In this document: in pieces, positions 1 through 8,387 of the stretch | How positions within the stretch are numbered: the first letter of the stretch is position 1 | Layout: the number at the start of each line of letters is the position of its first letter | Origin: Mycobacterium sp. E2733 | GTDB taxonomy: Bacteria > Actinomycetota > Actinomycetes > Mycobacteriales > Mycobacteriaceae | Assembly: GCF_001667585.1 (NCBI RefSeq) | Contig: NZ_LZJZ01000061.1 | Span: forward strand, 124,001-188,000 | Length of the DNA stretch: 64,000 bases | Direction of reading: 5' to 3' | Position numbers and translations under genes: made by a program | Notes under the pieces: model-generated | Told to the model about the DNA's origin: nothing | The model's database searches: none | The model's input: the letters and a program-made list of their open reading frames with translations, nothing else

Positions 1-285
1 AAGGATCGCTTGCGTCGCGAGTCCGACGGTGGAGAAGAATGGCGCACACAGCAAGGCTGCACCCATCTCCTCGAACACGACCGCGAGCTCGGACATGGTG
101 GCACCGGCCCCACCGAACTTTTCGGGAACGGCGATGCCGTGCAGTCCCAGTTCGCGGGCCATCTGGTGCCACACCGATTCGTCATATCCCGCCGCGGTGG
201 ACATGAGGTCGCGTACCCGGTCGGACGGGGAGGTGACCGCCAGGAACTCACGTATCGCCTGCCGGAGTTCGTCGGCTTCGCTCAT
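1..285 (-). CDS. Acyl-CoA dehydrogenase, N-terminal part (runs off the window)
   Basis: The first 95 codons of an acyl-CoA dehydrogenase are read leftward out of the window. Such flavoproteins oxidise acyl-CoA to 2-enoyl-CoA in the cytosol. The visible part is the N-terminal helical domain, with the family signature GIAVPEKFGGAGA at residues 50-62 and MSELAVVFEEMG following. The ATG has AAAGGAA upstream. The gene diverges from the amidohydrolase at 402, and the shared 116-bp gap holds a perfect palindrome, so the two are probably co-regulated. The FAD and catalytic parts lie outside the window, so nothing can be said about substrate or activity. Confidence 0.85.
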   Translation of the reverse strand, partial: MSEADELRQAIREFLAVTSPSDRVRDLMSTAAGYDESVWHQMARELGLHGIAVPEKFGGAGATMSELAVVFEEMGAALLCAPFFSTVGLATQAIL

Positions 286-367
286 CGGGGGTTCCTTTGG
301 TGTGGGTCTACCCGGCCCGGCCCGGGATAGGCATTGCCGGGAAAGGATAGTATGTTTTCTGAAATAG

Positions 368-383
368 GAGAATCCTCATTCTC
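368..383. promoter_or_regulatory. Type A operator palindrome GAGAAT-N4-ATTCTC
   Basis: A perfect 6-bp inverted repeat with a 4-base spacer lies in the divergent gap between the acyl-CoA dehydrogenase (start 285) and the amidohydrolase (start 402), 18 bases before the GTG and just ahead of the AAGGAG ribosome site. The same GAGAA-N6-TTCTC layout recurs at 6508 and 31556. The geometry fits a TetR-type dimer site; the regulator at 27524 is the only candidate in the window. That assignment is inference. Confidence 0.6.
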
Positions 384-401
384 GCATGAAGGAGCCGCGC
401 A

Positions 402-1598
402 GTGACGACGAAACTCGACTACGGGATCTTCGATTGCGACACGCACTGCTATGAGACGCGGGACGCGTTTACTCGGTACCTGCCCAAGGAATTCAAGGAT
501 CGGGCAATCACCACCGTGCGGGGAGCGGACGGCGTCGAGGTGATTCTCGCCGGCCATCGTGTCGCGACCTTCAACAGTGAAGGCGGTCTGGGCCTGGACG
601 TCGCGTACCGCCCTGGATCTCTGAAAGAGATGCTGAGGCAGATGGGATCCGGAAACCCCGAGGAGTCCTACGAGCCCCAGCCAATGCAGCCCGAGTACAT
701 CGAGCGTTCGGCACGGCTGGCTGTGATGGAGAAGCAGAACGTCGAGCGGATGGTGATCTATCCGAGCGGAATGGCCCTGGCTGGCGAGCACTACGTTGAC
801 GACACGGCGGCGCTATACGCGAATCTCCGGTCGTTCAACCGCTGGTTCGACGAGGAATGGGGCTTCAACTACGAGAACCGCATCTACGCAACCGGGCTGC
901 TCTCACTTCGGGACCTCGACCTGGCCGTCGCCGAAACCGACGCACTGATCGCGCAGGGTGCGAAGTTTGTCATGCTGCCGACGGGCCCGGCATACGGCAG
1001 ATCTCCGGGTGACCCCTACTTTGATCCGATTTACGCGCGTCTTCAGGAAGCCGGCTGTGTCCTGGTGTTCCACATCATGCCCTTCTGGTACTTCGATGCG
1101 ATCTCACCTGCCTGGGGCCACAGTGCGGATCCTGCCTCCTGGCACATGTCGGCCTGGCAATGGATGAACGTCTACGGCCAACGCCCGATCGAGGACACCC
1201 TCTCGGCGCTGATCTTCGACAATCTCTTCGGTCGCTTTCCCGGGTTGGATGTGCTTGTCGCCGAGCACGGTGCGGAGTGGGTGCCGTTCTTCACGAAACA
1301 CATGGACAAGAGCCGCGGCATGGGGCGAAATGGTCCGTGGATCGGCGGGAAGCTGACGGAGAAGCCGTCTGCCATCTTCCGGCAGCACGTTCGGGTGGTG
1401 CCATACCCCGAGGACGATACGCCCGCGATCGTCAGCAGCCTGGGCTACGACGACTGCCTCGTGATGGGTTCGGACTACCCACACGCCGAAGGGCTCGCCG
1501 AGCCCGCCGACTTCGTCAAGTTGCTCGACCCGCTCGACGATGCCACTAAGAAACGGATCATGCGCGACAACGCTGTCCAGTTGCTCAGTCGGAGCTAG
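402..1598 (+). CDS. Amidohydrolase family 2 (PF04909-type) metal-dependent hydrolase
   Basis: A 398-residue TIM-barrel amidohydrolase of the ACMSD/gamma-resorcylate decarboxylase superfamily, cytosolic, probably hydrolysing or decarboxylating a pathway intermediate. The N-terminal metal motif is D11-C-D13-T-H15, where classical members have HxH, so one His is replaced by Asp. The C-terminal metal motif GSDYPHAEG is near residues 356-364, with FPGLDVLVAEHGAEW before it. The GTG start has AAGGAG 8 bases upstream. It heads a tight rightward operon (402-5305) with two acyl-CoA dehydrogenases and an acyl-CoA synthetase, which points to an acyl-CoA pathway role. It is paralogous to the protein at 5310-6488 along its length. 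Family is clear; reaction unknown. Confidence 0.85.
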   Translation: MTTKLDYGIFDCDTHCYETRDAFTRYLPKEFKDRAITTVRGADGVEVILAGHRVATFNSEGGLGLDVAYRPGSLKEMLRQMGSGNPEESYEPQPMQPEYIERSARLAVMEKQNVERMVIYPSGMALAGEHYVDDTAALYANLRSFNRWFDEEWGFNYENRIYATGLLSLRDLDLAVAETDALIAQGAKFVMLPTGPAYGRSPGDPYFDPIYARLQEAGCVLVFHIMPFWYFDAISPAWGHSADPASWHMSAWQWMNVYGQRPIEDTLSALIFDNLFGRFPGLDVLVAEHGAEWVPFFTKHMDKSRGMGRNGPWIGGKLTEKPSAIFRQHVRVVPYPEDDTPAIVSSLGYDDCLVMGSDYPHAEGLAEPADFVKLLDPLDDATKKRIMRDNAVQLLSRS

Positions 1599-1605
1599 AC
1601 GCTCT

Positions 1606-2571
1606 ATGTCAGACGACGACGTCGACCTCGTTCTGCTGCGCGCAGGCGCGCGCGATTTCCTGACCGGGCGCGGCGCGCAGGACTCGGTCAAAGAGCTGGC
1701 GGCCATGGATTGGACGGGGCTGCTTGTCGAGGAGAAACTCGGCGGCAGCGGATGGCGCCCGGTCGAGACGACAGTCATCGCCGAGGAACTCGGCCGCGCG
1801 CGGAACTCCTCGACGTGGTTCGGCTGTGTGCTGGCAGCTGCGGCATTGACTTCTGCCCCTGGCGAGGTGCGCGACCGATGGTTGCACGCGATGCTCGACG
1901 GGACCGCGACGGCAGGCTGCGCGCTGGCAAGCGACACGGTCCGGGTTGCGAGGGGCGATGTCATCGACATCTTGGTCACACTGGGGCGCAACGGAGTCCA
2001 CCTTTTCGAGATATCGGAAGCGACGCCGAGAAGCCGAGATGGCGAGCTGCTGGATGTCGACCGCGCGGCATGGCGCGTCGAACTCGTTGGCGCGCACGGC
2101 GTGTTGATCGGTGGACCCCAACGGGCGGCTCAGCTGCTTGCGGTGGGCAGGATCCTGCTCAGCGCGGATTCGCTGGGAGCCTTCGCGACCACATTCGAGC
2201 GGCTGGTCGCCTATCTGAAGGAGCGCATCGCTTTCGGTGTGCCGATCGCGAGTTTCCAAGCGGTGCAACACCGGCTGGTGGATCTGCTGGTCTTCGAGGC
2301 GAAGGCACGCGCGGTCATCATGAAGGCCGCCCGTGCCCTGGAGGCCGACGAAATCTCGGACGGCGCCAACGCGTTGTCCGCCGCCGCGCACGCATTTGTC
2401 GCTGCGAAAGCAGCCGCTGCCGTCGACGAGTGCATGCAGCTCTCGGGCGGTATCGGATTTACGTGGGAGTACCCCTTGCACCACGAACTGCGCCGGGTGT
2501 TCACGAACGGCTATCTGCTCGGCACAGCTCGCTCCAGTCGTGCGCTTCTCGCGGAGGGGTCGGGTTGTTGA
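1606..2571 (+). CDS. Acyl-CoA dehydrogenase, short subunit-like (321 aa)
   Basis: This is a short acyl-CoA dehydrogenase with a weak N-terminal domain. The C-terminal helical domain is well kept: FERLVAYLKERIAFGVPIASFQAVQHR and the closing GGIGFTWEYPLHHELRR segment. Short members like this usually form alpha2-beta2 heterotetramers with a longer partner, as with the FadE pairs of mycobacterial steroid catabolism. Here the partner would be the next gene, which starts inside this gene's stop codon. The ATG lies 7 bases after the amidohydrolase stop. The role is inferred to be the FAD- and substrate-binding partner in an alpha,beta-desaturation of a CoA thioester. Confidence 0.85.
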   Translation: MSDDDVDLVLLRAGARDFLTGRGAQDSVKELAAMDWTGLLVEEKLGGSGWRPVETTVIAEELGRARNSSTWFGCVLAAAALTSAPGEVRDRWLHAMLDGTATAGCALASDTVRVARGDVIDILVTLGRNGVHLFEISEATPRSRDGELLDVDRAAWRVELVGAHGVLIGGPQRAAQLLAVGRILLSADSLGAFATTFERLVAYLKERIAFGVPIASFQAVQHRLVDLLVFEAKARAVIMKAARALEADEISDGANALSAAAHAFVAAKAAAAVDECMQLSGGIGFTWEYPLHHELRRVFTNGYLLGTARSSRALLAEGSGC

Positions 2572-3767
2572 GCGCCGCACCCACTCGGCCCAGCGAAGCG
2601 CAGCTGACCGAGTTCAGACATCGTGTCAGGGCGCATATCGCCGAACACGCACCCCCATTCGACGCGCGGGAAGGCCACCGTGCGCCGGAAAACCCTGAGC
2701 AGGAAGCGCAATTGCGCAGTTGGTTCGCCACGTTGTTCGACGCTGGTTTCGTCGGCGCAGACTGGCCCGTCGAGCACGGCGGACGCGCCGACCACCACCC
2801 GCGGCACGACCGCATCCTCAGCGAGGAGATCCTGCGTGCCCGTGCTCCGCGGCCCATCGATCAGGTCAACCTTGCGGCCCATGTGCTGCTGCACTTCGGG
2901 TCGGACGAGCAGAAGGCCGAACTGCTTCCGCCGATACGCCGCAGCGAGCACGTATGGTGTCAGTTGCTCAGTGAGCCCGATGCCGGGAGCGACATCGCCG
3001 CCGTCCGCAGCAAAGCTGTCGAGCAACCTGATGGCACGTGGGTGATCGACGGCCAGAAGATTTGGATCACTGACGGGCACTGGGCCGACATGGGGCTAGC
3101 GCTCATCCGCACCGACCCGACTTCATCGCGCCATCACGGCCTTTCGGTGTTCGCCGTGCCAATGTCGGCACCCGGCGTCGAGGTTCGTTCGATCCGCACG
3201 ATTAACGAGGCGATCGAAGTGAACGAAGTTTTCCTCGACGGCGCGACGGTGCCGGCGAGAAGCCTGATCGGCGAGGTCGGCCAGGGCTGGTCAATCATCA
3301 TGGCGGGCTTGGACTTCGAACGCTTCGGGATCGGCGGCAACGTCATCCTGCTTGAGCTGCTGATCGATGACCTGGTGATGGTGGCGCGCAACGCCACCGT
3401 CGATGGCGTCCCGGCGTTCGAGCACGATGACATCAGGCAGACAGTGGCCGAATTGGCTGTCGAAGTCGAGGTGGCGAAGTCCTTCATCGACGATCACGTC
3501 GAACGGCTCATCATCGGTGCGGATCAACCGGGCGACGGTTCGATCGCCAAGCTCAGCTTCTCCGAGACGTATCATCGGGTTTCGGCCTACGGCACCGAAC
3601 TCGCCGCCATGGTGTGCACCGTGGCCGCCGATCCGAGCGTCGAGCTGGCGAAACAGCGTCTGCGAGAATGCTGGCTGTGGTCGCGTGCTTATACGATTTC
3701 CGGCGGAAGCAATGAGATGATGCGCAACATCCTCGCCAAACGTCGGCTTTTATTGCCGAGCCGGTGA
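2568..3767 (+). CDS. Acyl-CoA dehydrogenase, long subunit (399 aa)
   Basis: A full-length acyl-CoA dehydrogenase: GFVGADWPVEHGG in the N-terminal domain, the FAD/substrate signature CQLLSEPDAGSDIA, then WVIDGQKIWITDG in the beta domain. It closes with ISGGSNEMMRNILAKR. At the position of the classical catalytic Glu (YEGT in medium-chain enzymes) this protein has Ser, so the base, if any, must come from elsewhere, as in isovaleryl-type or heteromeric FadE enzymes. The start is TTG overlapping the upstream TGA (TTGA), with GGAGG about 10 bases before it. The overlap implies translational coupling and a 1:1 complex with the short subunit. Confidence 0.88.
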   Translation: MSAAPTRPSEAQLTEFRHRVRAHIAEHAPPFDAREGHRAPENPEQEAQLRSWFATLFDAGFVGADWPVEHGGRADHHPRHDRILSEEILRARAPRPIDQVNLAAHVLLHFGSDEQKAELLPPIRRSEHVWCQLLSEPDAGSDIAAVRSKAVEQPDGTWVIDGQKIWITDGHWADMGLALIRTDPTSSRHHGLSVFAVPMSAPGVEVRSIRTINEAIEVNEVFLDGATVPARSLIGEVGQGWSIIMAGLDFERFGIGGNVILLELLIDDLVMVARNATVDGVPAFEHDDIRQTVAELAVEVEVAKSFIDDHVERLIIGADQPGDGSIAKLSFSETYHRVSAYGTELAAMVCTVAADPSVELAKQRLRECWLWSRAYTISGGSNEMMRNILAKRRLLLPSR

Positions 3768-5305
3768 TGTCCGAAACTTACTGGGGTCTCGTCGACGCGG
3801 TTGCGCATGAACATCCGGACCGAGTGGTTCTCGCCGATGACTTCGGTCGCAGCCTCACGTGCGCAGCCCTTCGCGACGAGGCGTTGCGGACGGCGGCAGC
3901 GCTGTCGGGTTCCGGAGTTGGCGAGGGCACCGTGGTGTCGTGGCAATTGCCGACGACGTTGGAAACGATGGTGGTGATGGTGGCGCTCACCCGATTGGGC
4001 GCCGTGCAGAATCCCATCCTGCCCATTTGGCGCGAACGCGAAGTTCGCTTCGCGACCGAACAACTCGCGACCGAGGTCCTGGTCGTACCCGGTCACTGGC
4101 GCGGTTTCGACCACACTGCGCTCGCCCGCGAACTGGCGGAGCAACGGCCCATGTCCGTCCTCGTGATCGATCACGACGCGCCGATCACCGAGGCGCTCCG
4201 CCTGCCTGCCGGCGACCCGGCCGCGCTGCCTGCGCCGCCGGCATCCGCGGAGGACCCCCGCTGGGTCTACTACTCCTCGGGTACCACGGCGGCGCCGAAA
4301 GGCGCCCGGCATTGCGACCGTTCGGTCATCGCGGGTTCTGCCGGGGTGGTCGGCATCGTGGGGGCATCGAGCAGTGACGTCAACCCGATCGCCTTTCCGG
4401 TCTCGCACATCGGTGGTGCCGCCATGCTCGCGGCGAGCCTGCGCACCGGCATGCGCTTGGTGCTGTTCGACTCGTTCGATCCCGCGACGTCACCGCAAGC
4501 GATCGCCGCACACCGACCAACGCTGTTGGGCACCGCGACGCCGTTCCTAGTGGCGTTCATGGCCGCGCAGCGCGCGCACGGGACGCAACCGCTCTATCCC
4601 GATCTACGTGGCTGCGTGGGCGGTGGCGCACCGATCACCGCCGAGCTGGGACGCCAAGTGCGGGAGACGTTTTCGGTCAACGGTGTCGCCAACTCCTGGG
4701 GCCTGACCGAGTTCCCGGTCGCGACGTCGCAGCGGCCGGAGGCCGCCCCGGATCTCCTCGATCGGACCGTGGGGCGCCCTGTCGCCGGAGTGTCTGTGCG
4801 GGCCGTCGACGACAGAGAGCGCGAGGTCGGCGTCGGCGAGGAGGGTGAACTTCGGCTCAAGGGACCCCAGTGCTTTCTGGGATATGTCGACGGCTCGCTG
4901 GACGCCGACGCATTCGACGACGACGGCTGGTTCCGCAGTGGCGATCGGGGGCGCATCGACGGCGATGGCAACGTCACCATCACCGGACGCATCAAGGATG
5001 CGATCATCCGCAACGCCGAGAACATCTCGGCGCTGGAAATCGAGGACGTGCTGGTTACTCACCCCGCAGTCGCGGACGTCGCGGTCATCGGCGTTCCGGA
5101 TCCGCGCACGGGAGAACGGGTTTGCGCTGTCGTGGTCGCTGAACACGGATGTGATGTGACACTCGCCGCGTTGGCCGGACACTGCCAGGCGCAAGGCTTG
5201 AGTCGGCACAAATACCCCGAGCGACTCGAAGTGGTGGGTGCGCTGCCGCGAAACCTCACTGGGAAGGTGCTGAAGAACGAACTCCGTGCGCGGTTCGGTG
5301 GGTGA
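3767..5305 (+). CDS. Acyl-CoA synthetase (AMP-binding, FadD type)
   Basis: A 512-residue adenylate-forming ligase that would activate a carboxylate to its CoA ester with ATP. All core motifs are visible: YYSSGTTAAPKGA (phosphate loop), SWGLTEFP, GWFRSGDRGRIDGDG, the hinge GRIKDAIIRNAENISA and the C-terminal catalytic Lys in LTGKVLKNEL. The ATG overlaps the upstream stop as TGATG; a GTG three bases earlier is an alternative. It is the last gene of the 402-5305 operon and converges on the amidohydrolase at 5310 with only 4 bases between. Substrate is unknown. Confidence 0.9.
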   Translation: MSETYWGLVDAVAHEHPDRVVLADDFGRSLTCAALRDEALRTAAALSGSGVGEGTVVSWQLPTTLETMVVMVALTRLGAVQNPILPIWREREVRFATEQLATEVLVVPGHWRGFDHTALARELAEQRPMSVLVIDHDAPITEALRLPAGDPAALPAPPASAEDPRWVYYSSGTTAAPKGARHCDRSVIAGSAGVVGIVGASSSDVNPIAFPVSHIGGAAMLAASLRTGMRLVLFDSFDPATSPQAIAAHRPTLLGTATPFLVAFMAAQRAHGTQPLYPDLRGCVGGGAPITAELGRQVRETFSVNGVANSWGLTEFPVATSQRPEAAPDLLDRTVGRPVAGVSVRAVDDREREVGVGEEGELRLKGPQCFLGYVDGSLDADAFDDDGWFRSGDRGRIDGDGNVTITGRIKDAIIRNAENISALEIEDVLVTHPAVADVAVIGVPDPRTGERVCAVVVAEHGCDVTLAALAGHCQAQGLSRHKYPERLEVVGALPRNLTGKVLKNELRARFGG

Positions 5306-5309
5306 CGTC

Positions 5310-6488
5310 TTAGAGGCCGATGAGCTGCTTCAAATTGCCGCCCATCACCCGTGCTGTGGTGTCGGCGGGAAGGTTCGCGAGTTCCGTGACGAAATCCGCG
5401 GGGTGGGCGAGTCCCTCCGGATGCGGAAAGTCCGAACCGAACATCACCCGGTCAGCGCCGAGCACGTCGATGAGGTGTGACATGTCCTCTTCATGGAACG
5501 GGTTGACCCAAACGTGCCTACGGAAGACGTCGCAGGGGTGTTCGCTGAAGTCCTTGGGCTTCTTGCGGTAAACCCGATCGAACACCTCCATCAACCGCTG
5601 GGCCCACGATCCGCCGTTTTCGACGACACCGATGCGCAGGCCGGGGAAGCGCTCGAACACCCCATGGGCGATGAACGCCGCGAGCGTGTCGAAAATGTGC
5701 CGGCTCTCTTCGTAGATGAACCCGCGAAGCTTGGTGAGCTGGAACCCCTGGAACTCGTCGCCGCCTTCCCAGTCGTCGACGTAACGGTCGTAGCCGGAGT
5801 CCGAGTTGTGCATCTGCACCGAGATGCCCGATGACTCGACGAGCCGCCAGAAGTCGTCGAACTCGGGCAGCGCGGGCGAGCGGGACGTGCCGTCTTCGCG
5901 CGGTACCGGGGCCGGCCGGATCAGCGCGGTCCTGGCTCCCTTCTCCAGGCACCACTCGAGTTCCTTGACCCCTTCGGCCGGGTCGTTGAGCGAGATCGCG
6001 GGCACGGGGAAGATGCGGTTCTGATAGTTGAACGTCCAGTCGTCGAGCAGCCAGCGGTTGAAGGCATGCGTCACCGCGTGGGTCAGTTCGGTGTCGGACT
6101 TGGTGCGTTCCTCGAGCATGCCCGCCGTGGTCGGGAACATCACCGCTCCGTCGACACCTTGGGAGTCCATCAGCTCTAGCCGCAGGTCCGGACGCCGGAA
6201 CGCGTCGGGGCAGCGGATGGGCTCGGCCAGTTCACGCAGCGACTTGCCCTCGGGATTGATGCCGCGGTAATAGTCGGCCCACGCACCCGGCGTCGGGATT
6301 ACCTCGTACGTCGGGTTTGGGATGCACTCGGTGACCACGCCGAGGATCTGCAGCTTCTTGCGGCCGTTAACATCGACGAACTTCAGCGCCTCGGAATATT
6401 TTTCGGGCAGGTAGCGCGTGTAGGCATCGATGGTCTCGTACATGTGGTTGTCGGCATCCCAGACCTCGAATGCTTTTCCGTCGGTCAC
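5310..6488 (-). CDS. Amidohydrolase family 2 metal-dependent hydrolase
   Basis: A 392-residue paralogue of the protein at 402. With the GTG start at 6488, which has GGAGG five bases upstream, the two N-termini align without gaps (D11-A-D13-N-H15 here). The ATG at 6503 would add five residues and crowd the operator at 6507-6524, so GTG is preferred. The C-terminal metal motif is GSDFPHPEG, and FPGLRIGVVENGG precedes it. It should be a cytosolic metal-dependent C-C or ester hydrolase. It appears to be transcribed alone from a promoter carrying the best palindrome in the window. Confidence 0.85.
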   Translation of the reverse strand: MTDGKAFEVWDADNHMYETIDAYTRYLPEKYSEALKFVDVNGRKKLQILGVVTECIPNPTYEVIPTPGAWADYYRGINPEGKSLRELAEPIRCPDAFRRPDLRLELMDSQGVDGAVMFPTTAGMLEERTKSDTELTHAVTHAFNRWLLDDWTFNYQNRIFPVPAISLNDPAEGVKELEWCLEKGARTALIRPAPVPREDGTSRSPALPEFDDFWRLVESSGISVQMHNSDSGYDRYVDDWEGGDEFQGFQLTKLRGFIYEESRHIFDTLAAFIAHGVFERFPGLRIGVVENGGSWAQRLMEVFDRVYRKKPKDFSEHPCDVFRRHVWVNPFHEEDMSHLIDVLGADRVMFGSDFPHPEGLAHPADFVTELANLPADTTARVMGGNLKQLIGL

Positions 6489-6506
6489 CAGCGCCTCCAA
6501 CATGCC

Positions 6507-6524
6507 TGAGAATGTTGATTCTCA
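6507..6524. promoter_or_regulatory. Type A operator palindrome TGAGAAT-N4-ATTCTCA
   Basis: A perfect 7-bp inverted repeat with spacer GTTG sits 19 bases upstream of the GTG start of the amidohydrolase at 5310-6488. It is the strongest copy of the GAGAA-N6-TTCTC element also found at 368 and 31556. A repressor bound here would overlap the transcript start. The regulator is inferred to be the TetR protein at 27524. Confidence 0.65.
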
Positions 6525-6559
6525 AGATAGCAAACGGCTGTCTACGGCCGCCACCGGGC

Positions 6560-7318
6560 CTAAAGGTTCATGAAATGTCCGCCGTCGACGCCCAGCGTCT
6601 GGCCGGTGATGTAGCGGGCGTCGGGGCCGATCAGGAATGCCACGGCCGACCCGATATCGCGCTCCGGATCGCCGATGCGGCCCAGCGGGATTCTGCGGGA
6701 CAACCTCTCCTCCATCGCCGGTTCGGCCTCGATCGCGGCGATCATTGCCGGCGAATACGCAAGCGGTGAGACTGCGTTCACCGTGATGCCGTGCGGGGCC
6801 CACTCGCGCGCCAGGCTCTTGGCGAAGCCACGCAGCGCGCCTTTCATCGTGGCGTAGAGCGGCAGCGTCGCGCTGCCCTCCATACCCGCCGGCGAGGTCA
6901 TGACCACCAGTGATCCTCCTCGGGCGCGGAGAGATTCGAATGCTGCCGACGCGCAATGGAAGGCCCCGCCGACCGACACCGAATAGTGGTCGTCCCAGAG
7001 GCCATCGTCGACCTGAACAAGCTGGTGCGGCTGGCTCGATGAGTTACTCGTCGCGTTGTGCACAACCGCATCAAGCCGTCCGGTGGTGTGAATCGCCTGC
7101 GCGACGGCATCAACGACCGAGCGTGACAGGGTGACGTCGCAGCGAATCCAGGTCGCCAACTGTCCTCGAGCGGTGATCTCTTCTGCCACCGCCTGTCCGG
7201 TCTCGGACCGTGTGGCAACAAGGACGTGGGCTCCGTCGGCCGCGGACGCGAGCGCGATGCCTCGTCCGACTCCGCCGCCCGCGCCCGTGACAAGCACGGT
7301 CAACTCATCGAGGCTCAT
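6560..7318 (-). CDS. Short-chain dehydrogenase/reductase (SDR), catalytically intact
   Basis: A 252-residue classical SDR, an NAD(P)-dependent alcohol/ketone oxidoreductase, probably acting on a hydroxyacyl-CoA. The nucleotide loop TGAGGGVG is at residues 11-18 and the HNAT element at 88-91. The triad is Ser142, Tyr155 and Lys159 (YATMK), and the C-terminal ITGQTLGVDGG is typical. The ATG overlaps the TGA of the upstream SDR-like gene as ATGA, which implies tight coupling. It is the last gene of the 9377-6560 operon and probably the active half of an SDR pair. Confidence 0.88.
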   Translation of the reverse strand: MSLDELTVLVTGAGGGVGRGIALASAADGAHVLVATRSETGQAVAEEITARGQLATWIRCDVTLSRSVVDAVAQAIHTTGRLDAVVHNATSNSSSQPHQLVQVDDGLWDDHYSVSVGGAFHCASAAFESLRARGGSLVVMTSPAGMEGSATLPLYATMKGALRGFAKSLAREWAPHGITVNAVSPLAYSPAMIAAIEAEPAMEERLSRRIPLGRIGDPERDIGSAVAFLIGPDARYITGQTLGVDGGHFMNL

Positions 7319-7905
7319 GGAGACATCACCGAACCTCCGTCGGCGACGATCGTCGCACCGACGAGATGGGTGACCGCATCGCTCAGCAGGAATCTCGTTG
7401 TCTCGACGATCGTCTCGATGGGCCTGTGCTCGTCGCTGACCGCGGCGGCTGTCAGGTGGGACGTTGTACCGCTCAGCGTCGGCGCGAACAAGTGCGCGGG
7501 AACCGCGATCATGTTGACGACGATCTGCGGGGCCCACTGGCGGGCTGCGGACTTGGCCATCGCTCGAATGCCCTCGATCGCCGTGGTGTACGGCACGAGA
7601 TCTACCGCTCCGCTCATTCCGATGGTCGGCACGATTAGGACGATCCGGCCGCCTCGGCCGCACATCGACGCGTGCGAGCGTTGGAGAGCCGTCAAGGTTT
7701 GTCGCATCGGCTGTTCTGCGAGTCGACGCCAGTCGACTTCCCCGATGGTCGTCAGAGGTGTCTGTCGTGCACCGCTACCTGCGACGATGACGACACCATC
7801 CAGGCCGGGGGGTAGCGACGCGTCGAGCTGGTGAACAGCAGAGCCGAGGCAGTTGGCGACGGCGCCCGAGACAACGTCGTCAGAGCCCAGGACTGCGGTA
7901 CTCAT
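7315..7905 (-). CDS. Degenerate SDR-like protein lacking the cofactor loop and catalytic Lys
   Basis: About 196 residues with the second half of an SDR fold: DGVVIVAG in place of the NNAG strand, GRIVLIVPTIGMSGAVDLVPY, and a C-terminal HLVGATIVADGG. The N-terminal TGxxxGxG loop is absent, and the YxxxK motif reads Y106-T-T-A-I110, so the catalytic Lys is Ile. The reading frame is intact and coupled to the active SDR downstream, so this looks like a non-catalytic subunit rather than a decayed gene. BbsC/BbsD of anaerobic toluene breakdown is a known heteromer of this kind. The start is uncertain: a TTG at 7932 overlaps the upstream stop, and ATG 7905 was chosen. Confidence 0.7.
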   Translation of the reverse strand: MSTAVLGSDDVVSGAVANCLGSAVHQLDASLPPGLDGVVIVAGSGARQTPLTTIGEVDWRRLAEQPMRQTLTALQRSHASMCGRGGRIVLIVPTIGMSGAVDLVPYTTAIEGIRAMAKSAARQWAPQIVVNMIAVPAHLFAPTLSGTTSHLTAAAVSDEHRPIETIVETTRFLLSDAVTHLVGATIVADGGSVMSP

Positions 7906-7928
7906 CGGCGGCGGATGTGCTGTCGGCC

Positions 7929-8366
7929 TCAATGACTCGGCGGCGCGAGGCCCGCCGATTGGCGTGCGATGCGTTCTTGATGAATCCTGACCAACTCTCT
8001 GAAGCCGATACGCTCATAACGCGGCTTGGGCTGAATACCCCAGTCGTCCTTCGCCGTTCGCTGACCGGCTGCCTCCGGTGCACCGCCGAATGGCGGCCCG
8101 CCGAGCGGGTAGGGCTGCTGGCACTCCAGCGCATCATTGGAAAAGCGCACCTTCATCAGTTCGCTGCAGATTTCGGTGAGTGACAGCGTCGGCCAGCCGT
8201 ACCAGACAGCCATCACCGGGACTGTCAGCGAGCCCTCGATGACCAACCCGAAGAGGCAGATATACAGTGCCCGCTTGAGCCAGCTATGCATTCGCGCCCA
8301 CGTCGAAGTGGTGCCGATCGGCAGCGAATCGGCCGAATTCTCAGTCTGGATAGTGGAATCAGACAC
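7929..8366 (-). CDS. Small bitopic membrane protein of unknown function (145 aa)
   Basis: I do not recognise the family. A polar N-terminus of about 30 residues leads to one strongly hydrophobic helix ([22 protein letters not shown], about 33-54). A soluble C-terminal half follows, rich in Pro and Gly ([16 protein letters not shown]) and then Arg-rich ([19 protein letters not shown]). Two Cys (in EICSE and LECQQ) lie just after the helix. The GTG start has GAAAGGG upstream. It sits between a polytopic membrane protein and two SDR genes on the same strand with gaps of about 21-25 bases, so it is probably part of one membrane assembly with them. Confidence 0.75.
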   Translation of the reverse strand: MSDSTIQTENSADSLPIGTTSTWARMHSWLKRALYICLFGLVIEGSLTVPVMAVWYGWPTLSLTEICSELMKVRFSNDALECQQPYPLGGPPFGGAPEAAGQRTAKDDWGIQPKPRYERIGFRELVRIHQERIARQSAGLAPPSH

Positions 8367-8387
8367 GATAGCCCTTTCTCGGCTCGG

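Noticed and set aside
1104..1991. 295-codon minus-strand frame across the amidohydrolase/dehydrogenase junction
   Set aside because: Spans two well-supported plus-strand genes and shows no motif; shadow frame.
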